A DNA stretch of 64,000 bases from JAXGPF01 sp964463985 (lineage in GTDB: Bacteria; Verrucomicrobiota; Kiritimatiellia; JAAZAB01), in contig CAYXEK010000005.1 of the NCBI GenBank assembly GCA_964463985.1, forward strand, positions 23,351-87,350, given 5' to 3'. The position numbers and the translations under genes were made by a program. Numbering within the stretch: the first letter of the stretch is position 1; every line of letters begins with the position of its first letter. Shown here piece after piece: positions 1-8,930 of this stretch. The notes below the pieces were generated by a model, which saw only the letters and a program-made list of their open reading frames with translations, searched no databases and was not told the origin of the DNA.

Positions 1-255
1 CTGGAATGCATGCCGGCAATTCTCGGGCGCCGGATTACCCGCGCCCTGCGCATTCCCACCATCAGCATCGGCGCGGGGCCGGATTGCGACGGACAGATCA
101 TGGTGACTCCCGACATGCTGGGCTTGTTTTCCGAATTCCAACCCAAATTCGTCAAACGTTACGCCGAACTGGGCGCCGCCATGCAACAAGCCTTCGCCGC
201 CTACCGGCATGAAGTGGAATCGGGAAAATACCCCGACAAGGCGCACACATATTGA
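1..255 (+). CDS. panB: 3-methyl-2-oxobutanoate hydroxymethyltransferase, C-terminal part (truncated by window edge)
   Basis: C-terminal 84 residues of ketopantoate hydroxymethyltransferase, which adds a hydroxymethyl group from 5,10-methylene-tetrahydrofolate to 2-oxoisovalerate in the pantothenate (coenzyme A precursor) pathway. The reading frame is open from base 1 and carries the family's late motifs IPTISIGAGPDCDGQ and DMLGL, followed by PKFVKRYAEL. The protein ends with a short hydrophilic tail. The start lies outside the window. panC follows 76 bases downstream on the same strand, the usual panBC pairing, so the two are probably cotranscribed. Confidence 0.93.
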   Translation: MECMPAILGRRITRALRIPTISIGAGPDCDGQIMVTPDMLGLFSEFQPKFVKRYAELGAAMQQAFAAYRHEVESGKYPDKAHTY

Positions 256-331
256 CCCGCATTGTTCTCACATCGCAACCGATGGGCGAACGGCGGAACG
301 CAAACTCCCGTCCCGCGCAGCGCAGAAAAAA

Positions 332-1207
332 ATGCAAATCATAGAATCCATAGCTGAAATGTCGGATACCGCCGGCGCCTGGCGCCGCTCCGGACGCTCC
401 ATCGGACTGGTGCCCACCATGGGCTTTCTGCATCCCGGACATCTTTCGCTGGTGCAACAGGCGCGGGCGGCGGCCGACCGGGTAGTCCTGTCCATTTTCG
501 TCAATCCCACGCAATTCGGACCTGGCGAAGATTTCCAGCAATATCCCCGTAATTTTGAGCGCGACCGGCAGCTCTGCGAAGAGGCGGGAGTAGACGCGGT
601 TTTCCATCCCGCTCCCGCCTCCGCCATGTACGCGCCCGACCACTCCGTCCAAATCCAGGAAAACGCGCTGACGCGGGGACTGTGCGGCGCTTCCCGCCCC
701 GGCCATTTCGCCGGTGTCCTGACGGTGGTCGCCAAGCTCTTCAATATCACCCGCGCCGATGTGGCCGTGTTCGGGCAGAAAGACGCGCAGCAGGCGCGCG
801 CCATCCGGCGCATGGCGCGCGATTTGAATTTCCCGGTGCAGGTAATCATTGCCCCGCTGATCCGCGAACCGGACGGCCTGGCGATGAGTTCCCGCAACTC
901 ATATCTTTCCCCCGGCGAGCGCCGCGACGCGCTCTGCCTGATGCGCGCGCTGCAATTGGCCCGGCGGCTTTACCGCGCCGGCGAGCGCGACGCCCGCCGC
1001 ATTTGCCGGCGCATGGCCGAACAAATTCAGCAGACTCCGTCCGCCCGGATTGATTACGCTGACATAGTGGATGAGAACACGCTGGAACCCGTCGAAACCA
1101 TTGAACGGCCGATCCTCGCCGCCCTGGCCGTCCGCATCGGACGGACACGCCTGATTGACAATCTGCTGCTGCCGGACGACCGTCTCTGCAGCCTGCCGGG
1201 GGAATAA
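332..1207 (+). CDS. panC: pantoate--beta-alanine ligase (pantothenate synthetase)
   Basis: Joins pantoate and beta-alanine with ATP, via a pantoyl-adenylate, to make pantothenate. The 291-residue protein is of normal family length. It shows LVPTMGFLHPGHLSLV near residue 28 (the HxGH nucleotide-binding signature, here HPGH), the FVNPTQF motif, VFGQKDAQQ, and the KMSKS-like segment MSSRNSYLS. I chose ATG 332 because MQIIESI aligns with the usual N-terminus; the frame is open to 209, but that start would overlap panB by 47 bases and add an unconserved leader. There is no clear Shine-Dalgarno before 332, so it may depend on translation of panB. Confidence 0.95.
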   Translation: MQIIESIAEMSDTAGAWRRSGRSIGLVPTMGFLHPGHLSLVQQARAAADRVVLSIFVNPTQFGPGEDFQQYPRNFERDRQLCEEAGVDAVFHPAPASAMYAPDHSVQIQENALTRGLCGASRPGHFAGVLTVVAKLFNITRADVAVFGQKDAQQARAIRRMARDLNFPVQVIIAPLIREPDGLAMSSRNSYLSPGERRDALCLMRALQLARRLYRAGERDARRICRRMAEQIQQTPSARIDYADIVDENTLEPVETIERPILAALAVRIGRTRLIDNLLLPDDRLCSLPGE

Positions 1208-1464
1208 TAAGCCACCGGTATCTCCGACATCACCACCAACCTTGTGCCGGCGGAATGAAAGATTCAGTCCAGCGACACAAATGGCATTCATCACCAGCAG
1301 CCCACCGAACCACGGCAATTTATCCCAAACTTTAATTATGCATTTGTCACGGGAAAACTATTAAAAACAAAAAATCAAGAAAACGGTTTGATTCAAGCAG
1401 CCGGTTGAGATTGACGGACCGTGGAATATTGAAATAAGGAAAACTCGCCGGCAAACGGCGCCGC

Positions 1465-2079
1465 TTACCGCGCCGGCCAATCGGCGTAGTCTACCTCAAA
1501 CAGGCCGCCCCATTTGCGCCGCGCCTGTTCGAACGCGCGCGCGCGATGCGAAATGCGGTTCTTCAGTGCGGGATCCATTTCGGCAAATGTCTGATCATAG
1601 CCGTCGGGAACGAATAAAGGGTCATAGCCGAATCCGCCGCCGCCGCGCGGAATTTCAATGATCCGGCCGGGGCAATATCCCTCCACCACCTGCGCCCGGC
1701 CGCGCGGACTGGCCAGGGCCACCACGCAGCAGAACCGGGCGGTCCGGTCCGGCGCATCCGTCAATTCCCGGAGCAGCTTGCCGTTGTTGGCCGCGTCATT
1801 CCGGGGCATGCCGGCATACCGGGCGGAGATCACGCCCGGAGCGCCTTGGAGCGCGGCAACTTCCAAACCGGAATCATCCGCCAGGGCCCAGCACTTGGCG
1901 TATAAAGCCGCCGTCATGGCCTTCTTGATGGCATTGGACGCGAAGGTTTTCCCGTCTTCCACCACTTCCGGCATGGCGGCCAGGACGGCGCTGTCCAGCC
2001 AATCCAGGCCGGGGCAAGCGAAAATCCGGCGGATTTCATCAAGCTTATGCGGATTCCGGCTGGCCAGGACTATTTTCAT
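1465..2079 (-). CDS. rdgB: XTP/dITP diphosphatase (RdgB/HAM1 family)
   Basis: Hydrolyses non-canonical purine nucleoside triphosphates (dITP, XTP) to monophosphates, keeping them out of DNA. The 204 residues begin with MKIVLASRNPHK, matching the family's substrate loop (xxASxNxxK), and contain ADDSGLEV, GVISARYAG and FGYDPLF, all diagnostic. The C-terminal SHRARAF is also typical. The start ATG lies only 11 bases from the 3' CCA of the upstream tRNA-Leu gene on the same strand, and no Shine-Dalgarno is visible in those 11 bases. Transcription together with the tRNA is therefore likely. Confidence 0.95.
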   Translation of the reverse strand: MKIVLASRNPHKLDEIRRIFACPGLDWLDSAVLAAMPEVVEDGKTFASNAIKKAMTAALYAKCWALADDSGLEVAALQGAPGVISARYAGMPRNDAANNGKLLRELTDAPDRTARFCCVVALASPRGRAQVVEGYCPGRIIEIPRGGGGFGYDPLFVPDGYDQTFAEMDPALKNRISHRARAFEQARRKWGGLFEVDYADWPAR

Positions 2080-2090
2080 CGGGGAGTTGG

Positions 2091-2176
2091 TGGTGCACGG
2101 GGCGGGGATCGAACCCGCACGACATTGCTGTCATTAGCCCCTCAAACTAACGCGTCTGCCATTCCGCCACCCGTGC
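2091..2176 (-). tRNA. tRNA-Leu (anticodon GAG)
   Basis: 86 bases including an encoded CCA. The acceptor arms GCACGGG and CCCGTGC pair fully, the D-arm GGCGGAATGGCAGACGC is leucine-type, and the anticodon stem TTAGT/GCTAA closes the loop TTGAGGG (anticodon GAG). A class II variable arm (GACA/TGTC) and a T-arm with GGTTCGATCC are present. The gene lies immediately upstream of rdgB. Confidence 0.96.
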
Positions 2177-2273
2177 GCGCGATTGCCGCATTATTTGCGA
2201 GCGGTTTTAATTATACATTGCATTGCCCGCTGAATTCAAGTATTTTAAATGCATCCCGGTGGCGGATGCGCAC

Positions 2274-2828
2274 ATGAGCAAACACAAAAAATTCAAACCG
2301 GAAATTCTGCACCCGGAACTGGAACGCCAGTTGCCGGCCAAGCCGGCGATCGTTCCATCCGTGGAAGAACTCAACCGCCTGATGGAGCGCATGCTGGCTC
2401 ATGAACGCCGGCGCGCTCGCCGGGAATTCGCGGTCATCATCGCCGGCATCGCGGTGCTTTTCACCTTGATCCTCGCCGGGGGAGCCTGGTTTACCCAGGG
2501 TCTGCTGCGCCAACTCCAGGAAGAACGGCAGATTTCCGAAAGATCGCGCGCAGACCTAATGGACCTGCTCCACGCCGGGCGGCAGCCTGCGCCGGACCAG
2601 GACGCCCGCACAGCGTCCACCCTGCCGGCGCCATCTGACATTGTCCCGCCGCCATCCGCCTCCGGCGCACCCGCGCCGGCGGCGATTGCAACGACGGCCG
2701 TATCCGCAACCCCGGCGGCGGCCGTCCCGCCGAATCCGGTTCCAGTAACGGGCTCATTCAGAAAAAGCCTGGAAGTTAAGGCGGCGGGCGGCCTCACCCT
2801 GCGCCTGCCGATTCCGCCGCCGCCGTGA
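2274..2828 (+). CDS. predicted single-pass membrane protein, unknown function
   Basis: I do not recognise a family. From ATG 2274 (MSKHKK) the protein has 184 residues: a charged N-terminal cytoplasmic stretch of about 60 residues, one hydrophobic segment near residues 53-75 (FAVIIAGIAVLFTLILAGGAW), a short Gln/Glu/Arg-rich helix, then a long Ala/Pro-rich tail ending in a run of prolines. This suggests an inner-membrane anchor with a periplasmic disordered arm, a layout seen in secretion or envelope accessory proteins; that is inference only. The frame is open 51 bases further upstream, but MSKHKK is the more natural start. recD2 begins 16 bases after its stop. Confidence 0.6.
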   Translation: MSKHKKFKPEILHPELERQLPAKPAIVPSVEELNRLMERMLAHERRRARREFAVIIAGIAVLFTLILAGGAWFTQGLLRQLQEERQISERSRADLMDLLHAGRQPAPDQDARTASTLPAPSDIVPPPSASGAPAPAAIATTAVSATPAAAVPPNPVPVTGSFRKSLEVKAAGGLTLRLPIPPPP

Positions 2829-2833
2829 CTTTT

Positions 2834-2867
2834 TAATCTCAAATTTGAAATCTCAAAGCTCAAATTC
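2834..2867. repeat. A+T-rich CTCAAATTTGAAATCTC-type intergenic repeat
   Basis: A short low-complexity stretch built from variations of CTCAAATTTGAAATCTCAAA, very unlike the G+C-rich surroundings and similar to the repeat at 44557-44600. It fills the gap between the membrane protein stop and recD2 and supplies the TTG start codon of the recD2 frame. Confidence 0.6.
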
Positions 2868-5016
2868 AGAGGTTGCAACCATAGCCGGCGTAGTGGATCA
2901 CATTGTCTTTCGCAACCCGGAAACCGGCTATACGGTCTGCGTCTTGAAAAATCCGCGCGGGGTCCGCGGCGCGGGACGCCCGGTAACCGTCGTCGGCAAT
3001 TGCGCCGCCATGTGGGAAGGCGAAACCCTCGAAGCCGAAGGGCAATGGCAGCACCACAAGGTGCATGGCGCGCAATTCCAGGCCGCCAAAATCGTGTGTT
3101 CCGCCCCCACCTCGCTTGACGGCATACGGCGTTACCTTGGCAGCGGCATGATTGACGGCATCGGCCCGGTGCTGGCCGAACGCCTGGTGAAAAAGTTCGG
3201 CGAGCGGACCCTGGAAATCATCGAACGCGAGTCCGCCCGCCTGCAAACGGTGGAAGGCATCGGGCGCAAGCGCCGCGAACAGATCAAGGCCGCCTGGAAC
3301 GCCCAGAAAACCGTGCGCGACATCATGGTTTTCCTGCACGCCCACGGCATCGGCGCCGCCCAGGCCGCCCGCATTCATCGCGCTTACGGCGAACACTCCA
3401 TCAACCTGATCCGCGAAAATCCCTACCGCCTGGCAACCGACATCTGGGGGATCGGCTTCAAGACCGCCGACCGTATTGCCCGCAGCATAGGCATTCCGGC
3501 CGACTCAATGCATCGGGCCGCCGCGGGCATCGTCCATACCCTGCAGACCATGGCGGAAGAAGGGCATTGCTATGCCGGCCGCGAACAATTGCTGGCGGAA
3601 GCCGCCGGCTTGCTGGCCATCCCCACGCCCATCCTGGAACAGGCCCTGGATGCCGCGGCGGAAAACCGGGCCGTGGTCGCGGAAGAAGACCGCGTGTACC
3701 TGCCGGCCATTCACCAGGCGGAAACAGGCGCGGCCCGGCAACTGGCCCGTCTGCGCTCCCACGCGGCCCCGCCCATGGCGCTGGACCAGGAAAAAGCCCT
3801 GGCCTGGGCCATGGCGCGCATGCGCCTTGAATTCGCGCCGGCGCAGCGGCAGGCCCTGGCGATGGCCTTAACGCAGAAAATTGCACTCATCACCGGCGGA
3901 CCCGGCGTCGGCAAAACCACCATCATCAAAGCCCTGGCCGACATCTGGAGCGTCAAAAAAATGCTGGTCTGCATGGCCGCCCCCACCGGGCGCGCGGCCA
4001 AGCGGATGGAAGAAGCCACCGGCCATCCGGCCATGACCATCCACCGGCTGCTGAAGTTCCGGCCGGGAGGAGGGTTTGAACACAACGCGCAGAATCCGCT
4101 GGCGGGCGACGCGTTCATCCTGGACGAAACTTCCATGGTGGATATCGCGCTGATGCACGCTTTCCTGCGCGCGCTGCCGAGCCATGCCCGCCTGGTGATG
4201 GTGGGCGACGCCGACCAGCTGCCCAGCGTCGGGCCGGGCAACGTCCTGCGCGATTTGCTGGAATCGGACACCATCCCCAGCGTAAAACTGGAACGGGTGT
4301 TCCGCCAGCATGACCGCAGTTGGATTGTGCATAACGCCCACCTGGTCAATGCCGGACACATGCTGGAATTGCCCGAAAGCGGCGCGCTATCGGATTTTTA
4401 CTTTGTTCCGGAAGATGATCCCGCGCGCCTGGCCGACCGCGCGGTGGAATTCGCCGCCCGCCGCATTCCCGCGCGGTTCAACCTGGACCCGCGGACGGAA
4501 ATCCAGGTATTGTCGCCCATGCGGCGCAACCAACTGGGCGCCGACGCCCTTAACCTGGCGCTGCAGGCGGCCATCAATCCCGCTGGGGCCGCACTGCAAT
4601 ACAACGCCTGGTCCTACCGCCTGGGCGACCGGGTCATGCAACTGCGCAACAATTACGACAAGGAAGTATACAACGGCGATATCGGATTCGTCTCCCGCGT
4701 GGAGGCCGACAGCCGGCAATTGACGGTGGATTTTGACGGCCAGGCCGTGTCCTACCGGGCCATGGAACTGGATGAATTGAGCCTGGCGTATGCCTGCTCG
4801 ATCCATAAGTCGCAAGGCAGCGAATATCCGGCGGTGGTGATTCTGCTCGCCACGCAGCATTTTCACCTGCTGCAGCGCAACCTGTTGTACACCGCCATCA
4901 CACGCGGCCGGCGCCTGGTTTGCCTCATGGGATCGCGCAAGGCGGTGGAAATCGCCATCCGCAACAACCGGATCATGCGCCGCCAGACGGCCTTGTGCGC
5001 CAGGCTGCGCGCATAA
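2845..5016 (+). CDS. recD2: ATP-dependent RecD-like (RecD2) 5'-3' DNA helicase
   Basis: A stand-alone RecD2-type superfamily 1B helicase of about 723 residues, the usual length. The N-terminal OB-like segment (IVFRNPETGYTVC) is followed by helix-hairpin-helix repeats (GIGPVLAERLVKKFG near residues 105-120). The helicase core follows, with Walker A GGPGVGKTT near 350, DETSMVD near 425, GDADQLPSVGPG near 455, and the C-terminal motif SIHKSQGSEYP near 650. Family members act in DNA repair and replication-fork maintenance and do not need RecBC. The start is uncertain: the only in-frame start before the conserved region is TTG 2845 inside an A+T-rich repeat, without a Shine-Dalgarno; GTG 2893 would cut into conserved sequence. 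Confidence 0.93.
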   Translation: MKSQSSNSEVATIAGVVDHIVFRNPETGYTVCVLKNPRGVRGAGRPVTVVGNCAAMWEGETLEAEGQWQHHKVHGAQFQAAKIVCSAPTSLDGIRRYLGSGMIDGIGPVLAERLVKKFGERTLEIIERESARLQTVEGIGRKRREQIKAAWNAQKTVRDIMVFLHAHGIGAAQAARIHRAYGEHSINLIRENPYRLATDIWGIGFKTADRIARSIGIPADSMHRAAAGIVHTLQTMAEEGHCYAGREQLLAEAAGLLAIPTPILEQALDAAAENRAVVAEEDRVYLPAIHQAETGAARQLARLRSHAAPPMALDQEKALAWAMARMRLEFAPAQRQALAMALTQKIALITGGPGVGKTTIIKALADIWSVKKMLVCMAAPTGRAAKRMEEATGHPAMTIHRLLKFRPGGGFEHNAQNPLAGDAFILDETSMVDIALMHAFLRALPSHARLVMVGDADQLPSVGPGNVLRDLLESDTIPSVKLERVFRQHDRSWIVHNAHLVNAGHMLELPESGALSDFYFVPEDDPARLADRAVEFAARRIPARFNLDPRTEIQVLSPMRRNQLGADALNLALQAAINPAGAALQYNAWSYRLGDRVMQLRNNYDKEVYNGDIGFVSRVEADSRQLTVDFDGQAVSYRAMELDELSLAYACSIHKSQGSEYPAVVILLATQHFHLLQRNLLYTAITRGRRLVCLMGSRKAVEIAIRNNRIMRRQTALCARLRA

Positions 5017-5043
5017 CCGCGCGGAAATGCGGAACGGCGGCGC

Positions 5044-6543
5044 CTAGAAAATCAGACTCAACGAGCCGCCCAGCGAGCCGCCTTCGGGGTTGACGACATA
5101 GCGCGATGGGCCGATGTCGCAGTTGATGTTCTCCAACCAGTCATAGCGGCCGAATACGCCCAGTTCCACCCAGCTGGTAAGTCGCAATCCGGCTTCCGCC
5201 TGCACAAAATAACCGAAGATGGTTTCCGTTTCATCTTCCGCGTCGCGCCATTCCTTGAGCACGCTTGCCGGGGCGCCATTCCAGCTTTCATACAGGGTTT
5301 CTTCGTAAACGGCATCGGTCTCCGCCAGGTTGATCGTCGGCCCCGTGGCGCCGCCCAGGTTCAGCCGCCGGAACTGGTAGTTGAACGACAACCCCATCGA
5401 AAATGTCAGCAGCTGCAGATCCAAGTCGTGCTTGATGGCATTGTAGGCCGTATATGACCCTTCATCCAGCACCCGTCCGCCGGCGTTCGAGCTGCCCAAC
5501 GGCACGGTGGAAATGCAGGGGCCCGGGTCCGAATAATTGCCCTGGTAAGGCGCGCTATCCCCGGCGATGCCGGCGCCTTCCAGCGAATAAACATCCACGC
5601 CGGATTCTTCGCGGGTCTCCCAACGCTGCTCATCGCGGAAATTCGCGGCAGCGCCGCTGACGGAAGAGCCGATGCGCATGAAATCCAGGTGCAAACGGCA
5701 ATCCCAGTTGGGCTCGCGGAAAATTTTCCGTTGCGCGAACACATACACGCCCGGTTCATTCTCTCCCGAATCGGAATAAACGCTCTCGCTGATGTGAGTG
5801 TCACGGTCAAATTCCGTGACCACGCGGCCGCTGGATGTCAAACGCAGGGTATTGCCTTCAACCTGGCCGGGGCTGTCGTAGCCCCAATTCCAGGTTTCGC
5901 CGTCCAGACCGGTCCACTCGTCCGACTCCACGTAGCCGTCTGTGTACGCGCCGCGTCCTCCGCCTTCCGAATGATCCGAAGACTTGTCCGCAATGGGATA
6001 ATTCCGGGCGTATGACCCACCGCGCCAGGAACGCGTCTTGATCGAGCGCCAGAGCATGCCCGCGCCTACGCGCCACAAATCGTGTTTGCCGGCCTTGCGC
6101 ACCGCGCCTTCCGGAACCGCCCCCCCGGCATCCTTCAAAGCTACGGATGCCAGCGGCAGGATTTCCGGCACATCTTCTGTTTCGGCGGAAGATGCCTCGA
6201 AGAAATCATCTATTTCCTCAACTTCCGCCGCACCCTTGGCCGCCGCGGCAGTGTCCGCCGGCTTCGTTTCCGCCTTGACCGCCGGTTTTGCCGCGGGTTT
6301 CTCAACCGCCGGCTGCGCCGCAGCAACAGGTTGTGCCGCAGGCTTTTCCGCCGGCTTGACCGCAGCCTCCGGCGCTGGAACTGCCGCCTCATGGCTTGGA
6401 TTCGCTGCCGGCTCCTTGGCGGCATCCTGCGCCGCGGCGGCTTTTGGCGCTGGGTCGCCATCGGCCGGAATGGACAAGCACAACAATCCAAGCATAACAA
6501 ATGCCAGACCATGCATGGCATGCCATTGTTTCAGATGTGACAT
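5044..6543 (-). CDS. predicted outer membrane beta-barrel protein with Ala/Pro/Lys-rich linker
   Basis: 499 residues from ATG 6543, which has GGAAGG seven bases upstream; a longer TTG-started frame to 6561 is less likely. A signal peptide (AMHGLAFVMLGLLCLSIPADG) is followed by about 100 residues rich in Ala, Pro, Lys and Glu (disordered linker), a short acidic patch (EEIDDFFEASSAE), then about 350 residues with alternating polar/aromatic strands and a C-terminal Phe (GGSLSLIF), typical of barrels inserted by BamA. I do not recognise a named family. The linker could span the periplasm or bind peptidoglycan. It shares its general style with the small protein at 62102-62695 and has its own promoter at 6590-6618. 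Confidence 0.6.
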   Translation of the reverse strand: MSHLKQWHAMHGLAFVMLGLLCLSIPADGDPAPKAAAAQDAAKEPAANPSHEAAVPAPEAAVKPAEKPAAQPVAAAQPAVEKPAAKPAVKAETKPADTAAAAKGAAEVEEIDDFFEASSAETEDVPEILPLASVALKDAGGAVPEGAVRKAGKHDLWRVGAGMLWRSIKTRSWRGGSYARNYPIADKSSDHSEGGGRGAYTDGYVESDEWTGLDGETWNWGYDSPGQVEGNTLRLTSSGRVVTEFDRDTHISESVYSDSGENEPGVYVFAQRKIFREPNWDCRLHLDFMRIGSSVSGAAANFRDEQRWETREESGVDVYSLEGAGIAGDSAPYQGNYSDPGPCISTVPLGSSNAGGRVLDEGSYTAYNAIKHDLDLQLLTFSMGLSFNYQFRRLNLGGATGPTINLAETDAVYEETLYESWNGAPASVLKEWRDAEDETETIFGYFVQAEAGLRLTSWVELGVFGRYDWLENINCDIGPSRYVVNPEGGSLGGSLSLIF

Positions 6544-6589
6544 CTTGGTGCCTTCCAGCAAATTTAGTCTAAAATTCAGCTTTTATGAT

Positions 6590-6618
6590 ATGCTACTAAT
6601 TGAACCGTAAGTTGTCAA
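6590..6618 (-). promoter_or_regulatory. sigma70-type promoter for the outer membrane protein gene
   Basis: On the minus strand a perfect -35 TTGACA (6613-6618) is separated by 17 bases from TAGCAT (6590-6595), in the A+T-rich divergent spacer between this gene and serA. The predicted start site is about 40 bases upstream of ATG 6543. Confidence 0.5.
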
Positions 6619-6783
6619 AATAAATATGCGCCGATCCGCGAGGTGATTTTTTATTGCAGCATACGGGTTTATAATTTACTATGCATTTCATTAATGAATG
6701 CCGTTGCCGGATGTTGAAGCCTGCTTTCATAAACTAACTGTCGTCAGCTGCCCGTGAATACCCAACCCCCATCATTCCAACCC

Positions 6784-8364
6784 ATGAAAAAAATCCTGAT
6801 CCCAACCAAACTGGAAGCAGTGGCCCGCGAAATCCTGGAAGCGCACGGCAAATATAAAGTCATCCAGGAAGTCCCGGCCGATTTGGCGGCCTTCTGCAAG
6901 ACTCATCACGATGCCTATGCCTTGATTGTCCGCAGCGAAAAAATCACGCGTGAAATCATGGATTTGCTGCCTGGGTTGAAAGTCATCGTGCGGGCCGGTT
7001 CGGGCTACGACACGATTGACATCAAGTACGCCCGCAAGCGGGGCATTGACGTGATGAACACCCCGGGCGCGAACGCCAACGCCGTGGCCGAGGAAGTCAT
7101 CGCGCTGATGTTTGCCGATGCCCGCCATGTGATCCCGGCCGATATCAGCACCCGCGCCGGCAAATGGGAGAAAAACAGTTTCATGGGCCGCGAAATCACC
7201 GGCAAAACCGTCGGCATTGTCGGCCTGGGCAATATCGGACAACTGGTGGCGCGCCGGCTGTCGGGGTTTGACGTGAAATTGCTCGGGTATGACCCCATGA
7301 TCTCGCAGGAGCGCGCGGATGAGATGGCGGTGGAACTGGTGGAATTGCCCGAGCTGTTCGCCCGCGCGGACTACGTCACTTTGCACATACCCGAGAACGA
7401 TGAAACCCGCAAAATGATCAATGCCGACCTGCTGGAAAGCATGCGTCCCGGGGCGACCCTGATCAATTGCGCCCGGGCGGGCATCATTGACGAAGACGCT
7501 TTGCGCCGCATCAAGGCGGACCGCCAAATCCATTTCCTCAACGATGTCTACCCCAAGGATGCCGCCGGGGAAAAGACCATCGCCGACCTGGCGGATATCA
7601 TGCTGCCCCACCTGGGCGCCAGCACGGTCGAGGCCAACACCAACGCCGCCCGGCGCGCGGCGGAGGAATTGATTGCCCTGGATGAAGAAGGCATAACCAG
7701 CTTCATCGTCAACCGCGCGGTGCCGGAAGGGTTGGATGAAGCCTACGGCCGCCTGGCATTCATCATCACCAGGCTTTGCCGCCACTTGCTGGGGCCGGGC
7801 GCGAAACTGAAAACGACTGAAACCAGCTTCTACGGTTCGCTGGCGCCGTTTGCCGACTGGCTGATGATTCCGGTGGTCACGGCGCTGGGCGACAAGGTTG
7901 ACCAACCGCTGGATCACAAGTCCGCGCGGCAATACCTGAAGGATATGGGAATCGAAGTCGTCAACCGCCCGACCGATCCGCACAAAAAATTCGACAACTC
8001 GATCACGATTGATCTGATCGCCAGCCTGGATTCCGGCAGTCTGCGGCGCGTCAGCATCCGCGGCACCCTGGCCGAAGGAACCCTGATGGTGGCGCGTATC
8101 AACGACTTCGACCAGCTTTATTTTGAGCCCCGCGGCCCGACGCTTTTCTTTATTTACGACGACCGCCCGGGCGTCCTGGGTCAGATCGGTGTCAAGCTGG
8201 CCCAGGCCGACATCAATATCGAAGACGTGCGGAACCCGCATCATGCGAAGAGCAACCAGTCCCTGGCCATCCTGAGAGTCAACCAGCCGGTCTCCCCCGG
8301 GGTGCTGGATGAAATCCGCGGTTCCATCCAGGCGGTTTCCGCGGTTTATTATGATTTCGGTTGA
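6784..8364 (+). CDS. serA: D-3-phosphoglycerate dehydrogenase (long form with ACT domain)
   Basis: Oxidises 3-phosphoglycerate with NAD+ in the first step of serine synthesis. About 526 residues from ATG 6784 (MKKILIPTKL); a GTG start 30 bases upstream is possible. The catalytic and NAD-binding domains span residues 1-310, with VRAGSGYDTID, the Rossmann motif GIVGLGNIGQLVARRL, NCARAGIIDEDAL (catalytic Arg region) and LPHLGASTVEA (catalytic His). An intervening domain at about 315-450 precedes a C-terminal ACT domain (FFIYDDRPGVLGQIGVKLA), which in this family binds serine for feedback inhibition. The nitroreductase gene follows after 15 bases. Confidence 0.93.
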   Translation: MKKILIPTKLEAVAREILEAHGKYKVIQEVPADLAAFCKTHHDAYALIVRSEKITREIMDLLPGLKVIVRAGSGYDTIDIKYARKRGIDVMNTPGANANAVAEEVIALMFADARHVIPADISTRAGKWEKNSFMGREITGKTVGIVGLGNIGQLVARRLSGFDVKLLGYDPMISQERADEMAVELVELPELFARADYVTLHIPENDETRKMINADLLESMRPGATLINCARAGIIDEDALRRIKADRQIHFLNDVYPKDAAGEKTIADLADIMLPHLGASTVEANTNAARRAAEELIALDEEGITSFIVNRAVPEGLDEAYGRLAFIITRLCRHLLGPGAKLKTTETSFYGSLAPFADWLMIPVVTALGDKVDQPLDHKSARQYLKDMGIEVVNRPTDPHKKFDNSITIDLIASLDSGSLRRVSIRGTLAEGTLMVARINDFDQLYFEPRGPTLFFIYDDRPGVLGQIGVKLAQADINIEDVRNPHHAKSNQSLAILRVNQPVSPGVLDEIRGSIQAVSAVYYDFG

Positions 8365-8379
8365 ACCCTGACCCATGCC

Positions 8380-8925
8380 ATGCAAGGCGAAGCCTTCCTG
8401 GAACTGGCAGCCCGGCGCCAAAGCACGCGCGCCTACCGCCCCGACCCCGTGCCGCGCGACTGCATCGAACGCTGCCTAGAAGCGGCGCGGCTGGCCCCGT
8501 CCGCCTGCAATTCCCAGCCCTGGTTTTTCCTGGTGGCGGACACCCCGCCCGCCCGCCGGAAACTTGCGGAAGCCGCCTTCAGCGGGATTTACGCGGCTTT
8601 CAAGTTTGCCGCGCGCGCGCCGGCGCTGGTGGCAGTGGCCGCCGAACGCTCGAAATTCGCCGCCGCCGCCGCCGGATGGTGGCGCGGAACCCGGTTCAAC
8701 CTGGCGGATATCGGCATCGCCGGCGAGCATTTTATCCTGCAGGCTGCGGCGGAAGGCCTGGGCACATGCTGGATCGGTTGGTTCAATTCCAGGGCGGCAG
8801 CCGCCGCCCTGGCATTGCCGCGGGGCCGCCGGCTGGAGTTCCTCATCAGCCTGGGCTATCCCGCGGATGACACAATCCGCCCCAAAAGCCGGAAAGACAT
8901 GGACGGCATCCGCCAATACATGTAA
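8380..8925 (+). CDS. nitroreductase-family flavoprotein
   Basis: 181 residues with the FMN-dependent nitroreductase fold. The N-terminal RRQSTRAYRPDPVP supplies phosphate-binding Arg residues, ARLAPSACNSQPW is the second flavin motif, and GLGTCWIGWF lies in the C-terminal half. Such enzymes use NAD(P)H to reduce nitro compounds, quinones or other acceptors; the true substrate cannot be read from sequence. It starts 15 bases after serA on the same strand, so cotranscription is likely, although a functional link to serine synthesis is not implied. Its length is in the short range of the family. Confidence 0.85.
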   Translation: MQGEAFLELAARRQSTRAYRPDPVPRDCIERCLEAARLAPSACNSQPWFFLVADTPPARRKLAEAAFSGIYAAFKFAARAPALVAVAAERSKFAAAAAGWWRGTRFNLADIGIAGEHFILQAAAEGLGTCWIGWFNSRAAAAALALPRGRRLEFLISLGYPADDTIRPKSRKDMDGIRQYM

Positions 8926-8930
8926 AGTGT

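Noticed and set aside
1208..1464. Small gene or RNA in the panC-rdgB spacer
   Set aside because: No start with a Shine-Dalgarno, no hairpin with a T-run and no recognisable RNA; it looks like plain convergent intergenic DNA.
6772..8421. 549-codon frame antisense to serA
   Set aside because: serA is complete with all motifs; the antisense frame has no domain.
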